Source: Polaribacter pectinis
Lineage (GTDB): Bacteria > Bacteroidota > Bacteroidia > Flavobacteriales > Flavobacteriaceae
DNA length: 64,000 nucleotides
Direction: 5' to 3'
Assembly (NCBI RefSeq): GCF_014352875.1
Contig: NZ_CP060695.1
Coordinates: 1,271,501-1,335,500 of the forward strand
The translations under genes were made by a program, and so were the position numbers. The notes below the pieces were generated by a model. It saw nothing but the letters and a program-made list of their open reading frames with translations, did no database searches and was not told where the DNA came from. How positions within the stretch are numbered: the first letter of the stretch is position 1; every line of letters begins with the position of its first letter. Of the stretch, positions 28,966-38,537 are shown piece after piece.

Positions 28966-31164
28966 ATGACAAAGAAAAATACTTTTAAAACATTTGTTAG
29001 CGATATACCCAAAAACCTTTTTTCTGGTTTTGTGGTTTCTTTAATTGCACTTCCTTTAGGTTTAGGTTTGGCTTTGGCTTCTGGAGCGCCACCAATTTCT
29101 GGAATCATAGCAGCAATTGTTGGTGGAACTGTAGTTTCACTTATTGGAGGTTCTCATGTAACTATTACAGGTCCAGGAAATGGTTTAGTAGTTGTTATTT
29201 TAGCAGCAATAACTGTTTTAGGAAATGGAGATATGTACCAAGGTTATTTATTTACATTGGCTGCTATTGTAATTTCTGGGATTATTATGATCATTCTTGG
29301 CTTTTTAAGAATGGGTTCTTTAGGCGATTTCTTTCCTGCGTCTGCAATACAAGGAATGTTAGCTGCAATTGGTATTGGTATTTTTGCCAAACAAATTCAT
29401 GTAATGTTAGGAAGTTTAGATACAAAAGGAAGCATTATAGAGTTGTTAATTAAAGTACCAGAAGGAATTTTAAATCTTGTAAAAACAGATAATTCTAGTA
29501 TGCTTTATGCTGGTATAGTAGGAATTGTAAGTTTGTTAATTATGATTTTTTATAGCAAAATAAGAAATCGCTATTTTCAATTAATTCCTGCGCCAATGTG
29601 GATTGTGGTTTTAAGTGTAGGAATGTATTATTATTTCGATTTGTTTTCTGCTGCAGAATATCCAATTCACGAAGATTTACTAATCAGTTTACCAAATGAC
29701 ATTTTATCTAATTTTGCTTTTCCAGATTTTGGTAAAATATACACTGCTAACTTTATAAATGCAGTTATTGGTATTACTTTAATTGCAAGTATAGAAAGTT
29801 TATTAAGCATAAAAGCTGTGGATAAATTAGATCCTTTAAAAAGAAGATCTAACGTAAATAGAGATATTAAATCTTTGGGTTTAGCAACTGTTATTAGTGG
29901 TTTTTTAGGCGGCTTAAATGTAGTAACTGTTATCGCTAGAAGTTCTGTAAATGTTCATAACAAAGGTTCTAATAGGTCTGCAAACTTTTTTCACGCTGCT
30001 TTTCTTGTTGTATTTATATTGTTATTTGCTTCTGAATTGCGTAAAATTCCATTACCAGCTTTGGCTGCAATATTAGTATATACAGGTTACAAATTGGCTT
30101 CACCAGAAAATATTAAAAAAGTATTTAAAATTGGAAGTGAGCAATTAATTATTTTTCTAATAACTCTATTTACAACCATTGCTACCAGTTTAATTTCGGG
30201 GATTTTAGCAGGAATTTTCGCAACATTTATCATACATGTTATTATTAATAAAAACTTAATGCTCTTTGTTAAAAACGCTTTAAAACCGAACGTTTTAATG
30301 TTTAAAGAAGATGATAAATATTACGTTAGTGTTAAGAATTTCTCAAGTTTTTTAAACTTTACAAAACTTAAAGCCAAGCTAAATCAAATTCCTGAAGACC
30401 AAGAAGCAATTATCGATTTTTCTCTCTGTGATTTTGTAGACCATTCTGTTATGGAAAACATGAGTAATTATGCAGAAACATTTGAAAGAAAAGGCGGACA
30501 TTTTGAGGTAATTGGTTTAGATGATTCTAAATCTGGAAGTGAACACCCATTTGCATTACGTAAAATTTTACCAAAACAAATGGTTCCTAAAGAAGGAGTT
30601 TTAACAAAAAGACAAAAATCGATTGAAGCAGTTAGTGAAGAAATGCATTGGGAATACAATGCTTTTTCTAAACATGAAATGGAAGAATTACCTGCTTTTG
30701 GTTATTTTAAAACTCGTAGAATAGATAAAGTTTCTAACGAACTTTCTAATGAAAATTGTACACTTTTAGACGTACAATTTTCTGAAGGAGAACTGATTGC
30801 AAAACAAATTATTAAAGCAACTATGTTACATATTCATACTAAAAAAGATATTCCTGATTTTACTTTAGATAAAGAAGGAATTTTTGAATATATCTATCAT
30901 TTTGCAGGTTATAAGGATATTGACATTGATGCTCATCCAGATTTTAGCAAACGTTTTTATTTATCGGGAAAAAGTGAAGAAAAAATTAGAGACTTTTTTA
31001 CAGATGAACTAATTTTGTTTTTTGAAAGCAATAAACAATATCATATTGAAGCTTCTAAAGAAGGACTTTTAGTAATTGGTAATGAACGTTTGGCTAGTGT
31101 AAAAGAAATGAAAGCACTCGCCTATTTTGGTTCGAGTTTAAGAAAAATTATAGAAAAATGTTAG
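28966..31164 (+). CDS. SulP-family inorganic anion transporter with STAS domain and extra C-terminal domain
   Basis: 732 residues. About 11 membrane helices fill residues 10-430; SulP marks include ALPLGLGLALASGAPPISGIIA, GPGNGLVVVILA and IGITLIASIESLLSIKAVDKLDP. The STAS domain spans about 435-555 (EAIIDFSLCDFVDHSVMENM). A third part (about 570-732), not common in SulP proteins, begins FKTRRIDKVSNEL and ends SVKEMKALAYFGSSL; I do not recognise it. Substrate may be bicarbonate or sulfate. The neighbours (stress protein, sodium/proton antiporter) fit Na+-coupled anion uptake in a marine cell, but this is inference. Confidence 0.88.
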   Translation: MTKKNTFKTFVSDIPKNLFSGFVVSLIALPLGLGLALASGAPPISGIIAAIVGGTVVSLIGGSHVTITGPGNGLVVVILAAITVLGNGDMYQGYLFTLAAIVISGIIMIILGFLRMGSLGDFFPASAIQGMLAAIGIGIFAKQIHVMLGSLDTKGSIIELLIKVPEGILNLVKTDNSSMLYAGIVGIVSLLIMIFYSKIRNRYFQLIPAPMWIVVLSVGMYYYFDLFSAAEYPIHEDLLISLPNDILSNFAFPDFGKIYTANFINAVIGITLIASIESLLSIKAVDKLDPLKRRSNVNRDIKSLGLATVISGFLGGLNVVTVIARSSVNVHNKGSNRSANFFHAAFLVVFILLFASELRKIPLPALAAILVYTGYKLASPENIKKVFKIGSEQLIIFLITLFTTIATSLISGILAGIFATFIIHVIINKNLMLFVKNALKPNVLMFKEDDKYYVSVKNFSSFLNFTKLKAKLNQIPEDQEAIIDFSLCDFVDHSVMENMSNYAETFERKGGHFEVIGLDDSKSGSEHPFALRKILPKQMVPKEGVLTKRQKSIEAVSEEMHWEYNAFSKHEMEELPAFGYFKTRRIDKVSNELSNENCTLLDVQFSEGELIAKQIIKATMLHIHTKKDIPDFTLDKEGIFEYIYHFAGYKDIDIDAHPDFSKRFYLSGKSEEKIRDFFTDELILFFESNKQYHIEASKEGLLVIGNERLASVKEMKALAYFGSSLRKIIEKC

Positions 31165-31739
31165 GATTACAGTTTGAAACAGCAACTTCTTGGGCAGAAA
31201 TTGCCAAAGTAAATTTAGAGCAAATATTAACAGATCATGCTTTTTTAGAGCAAAAAGCAGCTTCAAATGCAGTTTCTATCATTATTAATTATTCTGAAGA
31301 AACTGAACTTGTAAAAGAAATGAGCAATATTGCTATTGAAGAAATGCAACACTTTAAAATGGTGCATTTATTAATGGTAAAACGAGGTATGGTTTTAGGT
31401 CGTGAACAAAAAAACGATTACGCCATTAGATTGCAAAAATTCTTTAATAAAACAAAAGATAGAACAGATGCTTTGGTGCAACGTTTATTAGTTGCTGCTT
31501 TAATTGAAGCAAGAAGTTGCGAGCGATTTAAAGTGTTTTCTGAAAACATGGAAGATGAAGAATTATCTAAATTTTATAAAAATTTAATGATTTCTGAAGC
31601 GGGCCATTACAGCACTTTTTTACAATTTGCACGAGAATACCAAGACAGAGAAATCGTTGATAAAAAATGGAATGCCTTATTAGCCTTTGAAGCAGAAATG
31701 ATGAAAGAGCGTGGAAATTCAGCTAAAATTCATGGATAA
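31158..31739 (+). CDS. miaE: tRNA-(ms2io6A)-hydroxylase
   Basis: 193 residues, ferritin-like. It hydroxylates the isopentenyl group of ms2i6A37 in tRNA. The di-iron ligands are visible: Glu in HAFLEQKAA, IEEMQHFKMV (ExxH), ALIEARSCERF and ISEAGHYSTF (ExxH). It overlaps the 3' end of the SulP gene by 7 bp, so it is coupled to it, although no functional link is known. Confidence 0.93.
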   Translation: MLGLQFETATSWAEIAKVNLEQILTDHAFLEQKAASNAVSIIINYSEETELVKEMSNIAIEEMQHFKMVHLLMVKRGMVLGREQKNDYAIRLQKFFNKTKDRTDALVQRLLVAALIEARSCERFKVFSENMEDEELSKFYKNLMISEAGHYSTFLQFAREYQDREIVDKKWNALLAFEAEMMKERGNSAKIHG

Positions 31740-31788
31740 AAAGATTCAAACTTATTACTTTGAACTTTTGAACAGTAAACTCTAAAGC

Positions 31789-32223
31789 ATGTTTAGCAGA
31801 GAAGAATCAGAAAAATTACGCAAAGAATTTTGGACAAGTTTTGGGAAATCGTTTCCTAGAAAATGGTTGTTGTATAATACCAAAATTAAAGGTTTTGCTT
31901 TTAAGTTTGTGGCGGATAGAAAAAAAGCCATGGTTTGCTTAGATATAGAACATCCAGAAGATATTGCTAATGAGTTGCTTTACGACCAAATGATTTCATT
32001 AAAAGTATTGTTAGAAACGGAACTTCCGGAAGTTATTTTTGATGCTACTTACGAACTAAAAAGTGGTAAAATTATTCATAGAATTTATGTTCCGTTTGAA
32101 GGAAAATTTAGCATTTATAATAAAAATACTTGGCGAGATTGTTATGAGTTTTACATGGAAACAATGCCAAAATTTGAGCTTTTCTTCTACGAATATGAGG
32201 ACTTTATAAATCAGGCAATATAA
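31789..32223 (+). CDS. DUF4268 domain protein
   Basis: 144 residues, soluble. REESEKLRKEFWTSFGKSFP and the middle FAFKFVADRKKAMVCLDIEH match the DUF4268 family, which is also found as the C-terminal domain of some restriction- or defence-related proteins but exists alone in flavobacteria. Function unknown. Lies 49 bp after miaE on the same strand. Confidence 0.8.
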   Translation: MFSREESEKLRKEFWTSFGKSFPRKWLLYNTKIKGFAFKFVADRKKAMVCLDIEHPEDIANELLYDQMISLKVLLETELPEVIFDATYELKSGKIIHRIYVPFEGKFSIYNKNTWRDCYEFYMETMPKFELFFYEYEDFINQAI

Positions 32224-32250
32224 GTTTCTAACTGCAAAATGCTTTTAAAC

Positions 32251-32338
32251 TAGCCCGCGTTAAGGATTGCAGTGGAAATCCTTTTTTCTTTTTAGAAAAA
32301 AGATTGCAACGAAAAGCCTGACCTGAAAGGTAACGCCA
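32251..32338. repeat. Dispersed flavobacterial intergenic repeat, imperfect palindrome
   Basis: About 88 bp, starting TAGCCCGCGTTAAGG and ending AAGGTAACGCC. Paired segments: AGTGGAAATCCTTTTTTCT with AGAAAAAAGATTGCAACG around a short loop, and TAGCCCGCGTTA-like with TAACGCC-like ends. I recall close relatives (AGCCC...GGATTGCAGTGGAAATCCTTTT...GATTGCAACG) scattered between genes in many flavobacterial genomes. Only one copy is in this window. Confidence 0.6.
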
Positions 32339-32341
32339 TAA

Positions 32342-32371
32342 AAAAAATCGCCCATTGAGAGCGATTTCTAA
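32342..32371 (-). terminator. Terminator of the DUF4870 gene
   Basis: Minus strand: AAATCGCTC, 5-nt loop, GGGCGATTT, then T4 or more. It lies about 20 nt after the stop at 32389. Confidence 0.8.
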
Positions 32372-32388
32372 AATTACTTTTTCTTTTT

Positions 32389-32727
32389 CTATTTAATAAA
32401 ATTAATACTAAATGGATAGTTTGGTTCTTCGTTATTACTTGTTTTTATTGCATTTATGATTGGAAATATTAAGTAAAAAATTCCGATTGCGATAAATCCT
32501 AAAATACCTAAACCGAATAACAAAATTAACGGAATACATATTAATAAGTATATAAACATGGAAATTCTAAAGTTTAGAATTGCTTTTCCGTGAAAATCCA
32601 TTCCTCTAATTTCATCTTTTTTTGTTAGCCACAATACTAGTGGTACTATAAAACCGCCAATACCTGTTATAAAATCTAATAACTGACTTAAATGGGTAAT
32701 TACTAATAGTTGTTTATCTTCTTTCAT
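32389..32727 (-). CDS. DUF4870 (Tic20-like) membrane protein
   Basis: 112 residues with three to four membrane helices (LLDFITGIGGFIVPLVLWLT; MFIYLLICIPLILLFGLGIL; FIAIGIFYLIFPIINAI). The linker KKDEIRGMDFHGKAILNFRISMFI between helices, with its D-x-HGK-x-x-LNFRIS pattern, is the mark of the DUF4870 family. Function unknown. Divergent from dps, with 272 bp between. Confidence 0.85.
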   Translation of the reverse strand: MKEDKQLLVITHLSQLLDFITGIGGFIVPLVLWLTKKDEIRGMDFHGKAILNFRISMFIYLLICIPLILLFGLGILGFIAIGIFYLIFPIINAIKTSNNEEPNYPFSINFIK

Positions 32728-32910
32728 CTTTTTTAAATTTAGTTGGTGTATTTATTAGACGCATAATTAGTTGTTTTGTTACAGTTTTTAAAAGAACCAG
32801 AAAGAACATGATTTCTTATTTATGCTGAAAAATGTTTAATAAATAACTCAAAACATTGCATTTAGCAGTATTATTCTTAATAAAATCTTAAAAACAATGC
32901 TAATTATTGA

Positions 32911-32969
32911 TATGAGTTAAGATAGAAATTAAATGAGCAAGGAGAAACTTCTCTTTGATTTTATCTTTG
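32911..32969 (+). promoter_or_regulatory. Regulatory element and promoter of dps (shared with the two secreted paralogues)
   Basis: ATGAG at 32912-32916 and ATGAGC at 32933-32938, start to start 21 bp; the -7 box TATCTTTG (32962-32969) begins 23 nt after the second box ends. The same spacings occur at 34619-34676 and 35369-35426. No TTG sits at the normal -33 place; the second ATGAGC takes it. Confidence 0.7.
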
Positions 32970-32999
32970 TTAAAACAATTATTAATTAAAACACACATC

Positions 33000-33500
33000 A
33001 TGAATTATTTAAATATAGACAACGAAAAAGTTTTACCTGTGGTATCTGAATTGAATGTTCTATTGGCAGATTATCATGTGTATTATCAAAAATTAAGAAA
33101 TTATCATTGGAACATTTTAGGAAAGAATTTTTTTGAGTTACACATTAGATTCGAAGAAATGTATAATGACACAAGAATTAAAATTGATGAAGTTGCAGAG
33201 CGTATTGTTACGTTAAGGTATCACCCAATTAGTAATTTGTCTGATTATATAGAAATTTCTAGAATTAAAGAATCTAGTTCTTTATTGTCTGACATAGAAA
33301 TGGTAGAAAACATTATTAACGATCATAGAATTTTATTAGAACAATTAGCAAAAGTTATAGACAGAGCTAATAAAGCTTCAGATGAAGGAACTGTAGATTT
33401 AATAGGCGCCTACATTAGAGAATTAGAAAAATCTACTTGGATGTTAAATGCCTGGTCTAAAAATACTGAAGATGAACTAAATAGCAGTTTTGTAAAATAA
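33000..33500 (+). CDS. dps: Dps family DNA-binding, iron-storing protein
   Basis: 166 residues from the ATG at 33000. It oxidises and stores iron and protects DNA under oxidative stress. Ferroxidase ligands: KLRNYHWNILGKNFFELH (His), RFEEMYNDTRIKIDEVAERI (Asp/Glu). The C-terminal helix KSTWMLNAWSKNTEDE is typical. An upstream in-frame start at 32955 would fall inside the promoter and is rejected. The mscS gene follows after 49 bp without a terminator. Confidence 0.92.
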   Translation: MNYLNIDNEKVLPVVSELNVLLADYHVYYQKLRNYHWNILGKNFFELHIRFEEMYNDTRIKIDEVAERIVTLRYHPISNLSDYIEISRIKESSSLLSDIEMVENIINDHRILLEQLAKVIDRANKASDEGTVDLIGAYIRELEKSTWMLNAWSKNTEDELNSSFVK

Positions 33501-33549
33501 TCAGTTCTATAAAAAAATTAATCACCACCCAATATAAATATAAATTAAC

Positions 33550-34428
33550 ATGAATAAAGTAGTAGAAAAATTAGAAACTTGGAAAGATATTTTTATTAAA
33601 AATATACCCAACATTGCCATAGCATTAGTAGTTTTAGTTGTAGCTTATTTTGCTTCTAGAGCAATGAATTCTATAGTTAACAAGACAATAGGAAAAAGAA
33701 TTAGACAAAAATCTGTTAGAGATTTAGTATCTAGAGTTGCATCTGGTGTTACCATTTTAGTTGGTTTGTATTTAGCAATGACAGTTTTAAAATTCGATGA
33801 TACATTAAAAACAATTGTATCTGCTGCAGGTGTATCTGGTATTGTTATTGGTTTAGCTTTACAAGGAACACTTTCTAACACCATTTCTGGTGTAGTTCTA
33901 TCTTTTAGAAAGAATTTAAATATTGGTAATTGGGTAGAAACTAGTGGTTATTCTGGTGAAGTTATGGATATAAACCTAAATTACTTTGTAATTAAAGAAG
34001 CAGATAACAATATGGTTGTTATACCTAACAAAACTATTTTAGAAAGTCCTTTTAAAAACTATTCTTTAACCACAAAAATGAGAATTGCTATAGAATGTGG
34101 TGTAGAATATGGAGCAGATTTAGAAATGGTAGAACAATTAACAATAGATACAATTAGAACTAATTTTAATCAAAAAGAAATAGGGAAAGACGTTGAGTTC
34201 TATTACACAGAATTTGGAGATAGTTCTATTAATTTTTTATGTAGATTTTGGATAGACTCTGAAAACGCTTTAGAGAGATTAAAAGCAAAAAGTAAAGCAA
34301 TGATAGAAATTAAAAAAGCATTTGATAAAGAAGATATTAATATTCCATTCCCAATTAGAACATTAGAATTTACCAATAAATTAAATGTGAAAAATAATAT
34401 TGCTCGAGAAAAAGTCTCTGCAAATTAA
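33550..34428 (+). CDS. Small-conductance mechanosensitive channel (MscS family)
   Basis: 292 residues, close to E. coli MscS. Three membrane helices (IAIALVVLVVAYFASRAM; ASGVTILVGLYLAMTVL; then the pore helix SGIVIGLALQGTLSNTISGVVL). The beta domain begins FRKNLNIGNWVE and carries VVIPNKTILESPFKNYS, and ends in a helical-beta region to about 275. It opens on hypo-osmotic shock. Probably expressed with dps from the element at 32911. Confidence 0.92.
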   Translation: MNKVVEKLETWKDIFIKNIPNIAIALVVLVVAYFASRAMNSIVNKTIGKRIRQKSVRDLVSRVASGVTILVGLYLAMTVLKFDDTLKTIVSAAGVSGIVIGLALQGTLSNTISGVVLSFRKNLNIGNWVETSGYSGEVMDINLNYFVIKEADNNMVVIPNKTILESPFKNYSLTTKMRIAIECGVEYGADLEMVEQLTIDTIRTNFNQKEIGKDVEFYYTEFGDSSINFLCRFWIDSENALERLKAKSKAMIEIKKAFDKEDINIPFPIRTLEFTNKLNVKNNIAREKVSAN

Positions 34429-34455
34429 AAAATCTAAAACATATTTATTTGAATT

Positions 34456-34486
34456 ATAAAGTGAACACAATCTGTGTTCACTTTTA
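34456..34486 (+). terminator. Terminator after mscS
   Basis: AAAGTGAACACA-ATC-TGTGTTCACTTTT. The ACACA-n3-TGTGT core recurs in the terminators at 35304 and 36052. Confidence 0.88.
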
Positions 34487-34557
34487 TTTTTTTAAAAAAT
34501 ATTAAAATAAATAAGAATTCTCTTTTTTGCAATACAATTCATAAATAAACTTAAAGA

Positions 34558-34665
34558 ATGACAGGTTTAGATAAACTATTCCTAATAAAACACCAAAAAA
34601 AAATTAAGAATAAATTATATGAGATAAAATCTAAATTAGATGAGCAAAGAGAGTTTTTAATATGA
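34558..34665 (+). other. Possible 35-residue ORF overlapping the regulatory element
   Basis: ATG at 34558 reads MTGLDKLFLIKHQKKIKNKL and ends ...DEQREFLI at TGA 34663. The composition is protein-like (lysine-rich helix), but the ATGAG boxes conserved outside any frame upstream of dps and the second paralogue lie inside it, so the conservation is explained at the DNA level. I think it more likely a chance frame or gene remnant. Confidence 0.2.
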
Positions 34666-34676
34666 GTATATCTTTG
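34619..34676 (+). promoter_or_regulatory. Regulatory element and promoter of the first secreted paralogue
   Basis: ATGAG at 34619, ATGAGC at 34640 (21 bp apart), TATCTTTG at 34669-34676 (23 nt after the second box). The 20 bp between the boxes are also similar to those at dps (TAAAATCTAAATTAG against TAAGATAGAAATTAA). Confidence 0.7.
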
Positions 34677-34732
34677 TATTAGTAAGAAAAAGTTACTAAA
34701 ATATTATTATTAATCATTAAAACATATACATT

Positions 34733-35284
34733 ATGAAAACTTTAAAAATTACATTATTCACATTATTATTTTCAGCCACGGCAATTGTTGCACAAGACTC
34801 AAATAGAGATATGGCAGATAAAGATATGTCAGACAGATGGCTTGTAAGTGATTTCGAAAAAACTGTTGTTGTAACTGATGACAATGACACGTATTTAGTA
34901 AAACAATTAGAAGTTACTGAAGAATTTACTCCAGTAATGTTAGATCCAAAAGATAGATATAAACTAAACCAAGACATTATCTATATGCCAACAGAGGTAA
35001 GTAAAAAAATTAGATTAGATCATGATAAGGATGTTTCTTATGATAAAGAAGTAAAATTTAATTATGTAAAATCTGATAAAGTAAATTTAGATTTTACTTT
35101 AACCAAAACTGGTATTAAAGTAAAAGCAGATAACAAAGTAAAGATTAACAATATTATTGATAAAACTGGTTACAAAAGATCAATTGTAAAAAACAGAATT
35201 CAAAAAGAAGGTACTTATATTTTAGAATTATCTAATAGAGAAGAAATTGAAATTACAGTTACCGATTATAATATCATGAAATAA
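34733..35284 (+). CDS. Secreted protein of unknown function, paralogue 1
   Basis: 183 residues with a signal peptide (MKTLKITLFTLLFSATAIVA, cleaved before QDSN). The mature protein is small, charged and beta-rich; I do not recognise a domain. Segments shared with the neighbouring paralogue include MADKDMSD (about 27-34), TVVVTDDNDTYLVKQLEVTE, FTPVMLDPKD (about 64-73), NQDIIYMPTEV, YDKEVKFNY, RIQKEGTY and the exact C terminus VTDYNIMK. No lipobox or T9SS domain, so probably periplasmic. The dps-type control element suggests a stress-related role. Confidence 0.8.
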   Translation: MKTLKITLFTLLFSATAIVAQDSNRDMADKDMSDRWLVSDFEKTVVVTDDNDTYLVKQLEVTEEFTPVMLDPKDRYKLNQDIIYMPTEVSKKIRLDHDKDVSYDKEVKFNYVKSDKVNLDFTLTKTGIKVKADNKVKINNIIDKTGYKRSIVKNRIQKEGTYILELSNREEIEITVTDYNIMK

Positions 35285-35303
35285 TACCCCTCTAATTTTT
35301 TCA

Positions 35304-35341
35304 TAGAAAAGGTCAACACAAACTGTGTTGGCCTTTTCTAT
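35304..35341 (+). terminator. Terminator after paralogue 1
   Basis: GAAAAGGTCAACACA-AAC-TGTGTTGGCCTTTTC, a long stem with a G-T pair, followed by T-rich sequence. Confidence 0.88.
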
Positions 35342-35368
35342 TTACAGAGCACCTAAACTACTCATTAT

Positions 35369-35426
35369 ATGAGTTATCATCTAATCTAAATGAGCTATTG
35401 TAAGCCTTAATTTAGGTATACCTTTA
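35369..35426 (+). promoter_or_regulatory. Regulatory element and promoter of the second secreted paralogue
   Basis: ATGAG at 35369, ATGAGC at 35390 (21 bp), TACCTTTA at 35419-35426 (23 nt on). The -7 box is one base off consensus, suggesting weaker basal activity than at the other two sites. Confidence 0.65.
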
Positions 35427-35476
35427 CATTAGTAACAAACAGTATAATTATTATTAAATATAAAAACATATAAATT

Positions 35477-36031
35477 ATGAAAACATTAAAATTAACAGTA
35501 ATCGCATTATTATTATCTGCAACAACAACAATTGCACAAAGTAAAAACAGCAAAATGGCAGACAAAGACATGTCAGATTCATGGAAAGTAAGTAACTTAA
35601 AAACAAAAGTTGTTGTTAATGATGACAACGATACTTATGTTGTAAAACAGTTAGAAATTACAGAAGAGTATACGCCAGTAATGTTAGATCCAAAAGATAA
35701 GAAAAAGTTAAATCAAGATATTATTTATATGCCTACAGAGGTTAATAAAAGAATTAGATTAGACTATGATAAAGATAGATTTTATGATAAAGAAGTAAAA
35801 TTTAATTACTTAAAATCTGATGATTTAAACTTAAACTTTACACTTACAAAAAGAGGAATTAAAGTTAAAACTGATACAGATAAAATTTCTATAAATAGGA
35901 TTGAAGATACAACTGGTATCATGCATACAATCGTTAATAATAGAATTCAAAAAGAAGGTACTTATACATTAGAACTATCTAATGGAGAAAAAATAAAAGT
36001 TACAGTAACAGATTATAACATCATGAAATAA
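35477..36031 (+). CDS. Secreted protein of unknown function, paralogue 2
   Basis: 184 residues with signal peptide (MKTLKLTVIALLLSATTTIA, before QSKN). Clearly a tandem duplicate of the gene at 34733: well over half of the residues agree, without large gaps, and promoter element and terminator were copied too. Differences cluster in the region after residue 125 (TDTDKISINRIEDTTGIMHT), which may carry a diverged binding surface. No recognised domain. Ends with the same VTDYNIMK. Confidence 0.8.
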   Translation: MKTLKLTVIALLLSATTTIAQSKNSKMADKDMSDSWKVSNLKTKVVVNDDNDTYVVKQLEITEEYTPVMLDPKDKKKLNQDIIYMPTEVNKRIRLDYDKDRFYDKEVKFNYLKSDDLNLNFTLTKRGIKVKTDTDKISINRIEDTTGIMHTIVNNRIQKEGTYTLELSNGEKIKVTVTDYNIMK

Positions 36032-36051
36032 TATTCCTTCTTATTATTTCA

Positions 36052-36086
36052 TAGAAAAGCTCAACACAAATTGTGTTGAGCTTTTT
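36052..36086 (+). terminator. Terminator after paralogue 2
   Basis: AAAAGCTCAACACA-AAT-TGTGTTGAGCTTTTT, perfect 14-bp stem. Confidence 0.9.
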
Positions 36087-36117
36087 GTTTTTCAGAAAAA
36101 ATCTTTGTGTATTTTTG
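36085..36117 (+). promoter_or_regulatory. Promoter of mnmE
   Basis: TTG at 36085-36087 and TATTTTTG at 36110-36117 (22-nt spacer). The box ends only 4 nt before the ATG at 36122, so the transcript would have a very short leader. Confidence 0.5.
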
Positions 36118-36121
36118 CAAC

Positions 36122-37875
<1,754 letters not shown>

Positions 37876-37877
37876 TT

Positions 37878-38243
37878 ATGAATTGTCCTTGTAATCCTAA
37901 AAAACTATATAAAGATTGTTGTGAGATAGCTCACAATAATATAAAAAATGTTATTTCTGCAGAACAATTAATGCGTTCTAGGTACAGTGCTTTTGTTTTA
38001 GCTGATATAAAATACCTCTTTAAAAGTCATCATAGTTCTACAAGACTTTCTAAACATGAATATAAAGAGTTAAAAAAGTGGACAAAATCTGTAGATTGGG
38101 TTAAATTAGAAATCTTAAATTCCACTGAAAACACTGTTCGTTTTAATGCTTTTTTTATTGAGAAAGGTAACTTAGAAAGTATTCAAGAAAACTCTTTTTT
38201 TTGTAAAGAAAATAATCATTGGGTTTATTTGAATGCCAAATAA
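37878..38243 (+). CDS. YchJ-family protein with SEC-C motif
   Basis: 121 residues. N-terminal zinc-binding SEC-C-type motif MNCPCNPKKLYKDCCEIAH (C-x-C-x8-CC), then AEQLMRSRYSAFVLADIKYL, the hallmark of YchJ/UPF0225 proteins, whose C-terminal half has an NTF2-like fold (VDWVKLEILNSTENTVRFNAFF). Function unknown. Third gene of the mnmE unit. Confidence 0.88.
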   Translation: MNCPCNPKKLYKDCCEIAHNNIKNVISAEQLMRSRYSAFVLADIKYLFKSHHSSTRLSKHEYKELKKWTKSVDWVKLEILNSTENTVRFNAFFIEKGNLESIQENSFFCKENNHWVYLNAK

Positions 38244-38537
38244 ACTACCTTTTTATCAGATTTAATAAATGAACTTTACGCTTACAAATTCATTTACATA
38301 AAAAAACTACCAAGTCAATTTTTACATTATTCTCTTCATTTCGACTTTAAAACTAGTAAATAACAACTTTTATTGTTAAATTAAAACACATTAAAGGTAA
38401 AATAACACACATTTCTTGGTTAAATTCTTTGATTTTAATTAAATAAAAAATATATTTGAAAATAATTTTGGTTGACCAGTTTGACAAACCAATCTGGTCA
38501 ACCAATCGGCGTTTATTAAAATCTTAATCAAGAAATC
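38244..38537. other. Intergenic region with control sites, 294 bp
   Basis: No gene seen. The 3' half carries the paired palindromes at 38469-38504 (separate entry) in the leader of the T9SS gene. Confidence 0.6.
38469..38504 (+). promoter_or_regulatory. Pair of TGGTNNACCA palindromes, probable GntR-type operator
   Basis: TGGTTGACCA at 38469-38478 and its reverse complement TGGTCAACCA at 38495-38504, centres 26 bp apart; together they form a 10-bp inverted repeat (GGTTGACCAG / CTGGTCAACC). TGGT-N2-ACCA is the core of UxuR/ExuR-type GntR operators that control uronate genes, matching the nearby KDG genes. No GntR gene is in the window. The sites lie 34-69 bp before the ATG at 38538. Confidence 0.6.
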
